Assembly (NCBI GenBank): GCA_002403115.1
Contig: DHHE01000039.1
Coordinates: forward strand, 1 to 5,700
Direction: 5' to 3'
From: a bacterium UBP2_UBA4780
GTDB lineage: Bacteria; Edwardsbacteria; AC1; EtOH8
Length of the DNA stretch: 5,700 nt
The translations under genes and the position numbers were made by a program. Positions 5,518 to 5,700 of the stretch are shown here, one piece after another. Position 1 is the stretch's first letter. Each line of letters begins with the position of its first letter. Under the pieces are notes generated by a model. It ran no database searches. It was not told where the DNA came from and worked only from the letters and a program-made list of their open reading frames with translations.

Positions 5518-5700
5518 TAAGGGCCAGCGCCTCGAAGATCGCCGCCGCCTGCGGCGGCACCCTGTCCGGCCCGGACGTCGAATTGACCGGGCTGGCGGGC
5601 CTCAGGGAGGCGAAACCGGGAGATCTCTCGTTCCTGGCCAACCTCAAGTACGCCGAATACCTCGAAACCACCAAGGCCTCATGTGTCATAATCCCGAACA
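5514..5700 (+). CDS. lpxD: LpxD, UDP-3-O-acylglucosamine N-acyltransferase (5' part)
   Basis: The first 62 codons are present; the gene continues beyond the window. It starts at GTG 5514, overlapping the previous stop as GTGA, with AAGG at 5500-5503 as a possible ribosome binding site. No in-frame ATG is seen in the part present. LpxD adds the N-linked 3-hydroxyacyl chain to UDP-3-O-acylglucosamine, the third step of lipid A synthesis, in the cytoplasm. The visible part is the N-terminal uridine-binding domain. Recognisable features are L24-T25-G26-L27-A28-G29-L30 and the family motif G36-D37-L38-S39-F40-L41-A42-N43-x-K45-Y46, then A55-S56-C57-V58-I59-I60-P61. The catalytic left-handed beta-helix repeats lie outside the window. 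Position after the skp-like gene supports the call and implies the cell makes LPS-type lipid A. Confidence 0.93.
   Translation, partial: MIRASASKIAAACGGTLSGPDVELTGLAGLREAKPGDLSFLANLKYAEYLETTKASCVIIPN

Overview
The window comes from a GC-rich, Gram-negative (diderm) bacterium. The right half carries the envelope-biogenesis block bamA - skp/ompH-like - lpxD, an order kept in many outer-membrane bacteria. GC-rich codon choice, an LPS-type lpxD, several 'hypothetical' families and unusual intergenic repeats would fit an uncultured or candidate lineage (FCB-like groups are one possibility). The sequence alone does not settle the taxonomy.

Left region (2-1683, all +): four closely packed small genes in two coupled pairs. 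The first pair is a 141-aa protein with an acidic Pro/Glu tail, whose 3' end overlaps a 155-aa protein built of Gly-Gln-Phe repeats every 10-11 residues. After an AT-rich 86-bp gap comes an 80-aa two-helix membrane protein, coupled by ATGA to a cysteine-rich protein of the C_GCAxxG_C_C putative redox family.

Middle (1684-2172): no protein gene, but much structure. A tRNA-Asp(GTC) lies on the minus strand with encoded CCA and a consensus sigma70-type promoter. Beyond it are related hairpins, a 22-bp second copy of the tRNA 3' end (one mismatch), and, 4 bp past that copy, an intrinsic terminator for the minus strand. This layout suggests a small insertion or a decayed tandem tRNA copy. Back to back with the tRNA promoter is a strong promoter (TTGACG-17-TATAAT) reading right into a structured leader and bamA.

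Right region (2173-5700, all +): bamA encodes a complete 753-aa BamA with signal peptide, five POTRA domains and a beta-barrel. A 132-bp spacer follows, filled by an 11-12 unit, 9-bp degenerate tandem repeat. The next gene is an exported Skp/OmpH-like periplasmic chaperone that is about twice the usual length. It carries an extra C-terminal domain resembling the TolB-N/CsgG/LpoB fold class, a fusion worth attention. It overlaps by GTGA the start of lpxD (lipid A synthesis), which runs off the window. Together these genes handle outer-membrane protein folding (Skp to BamA) and lipid A assembly.
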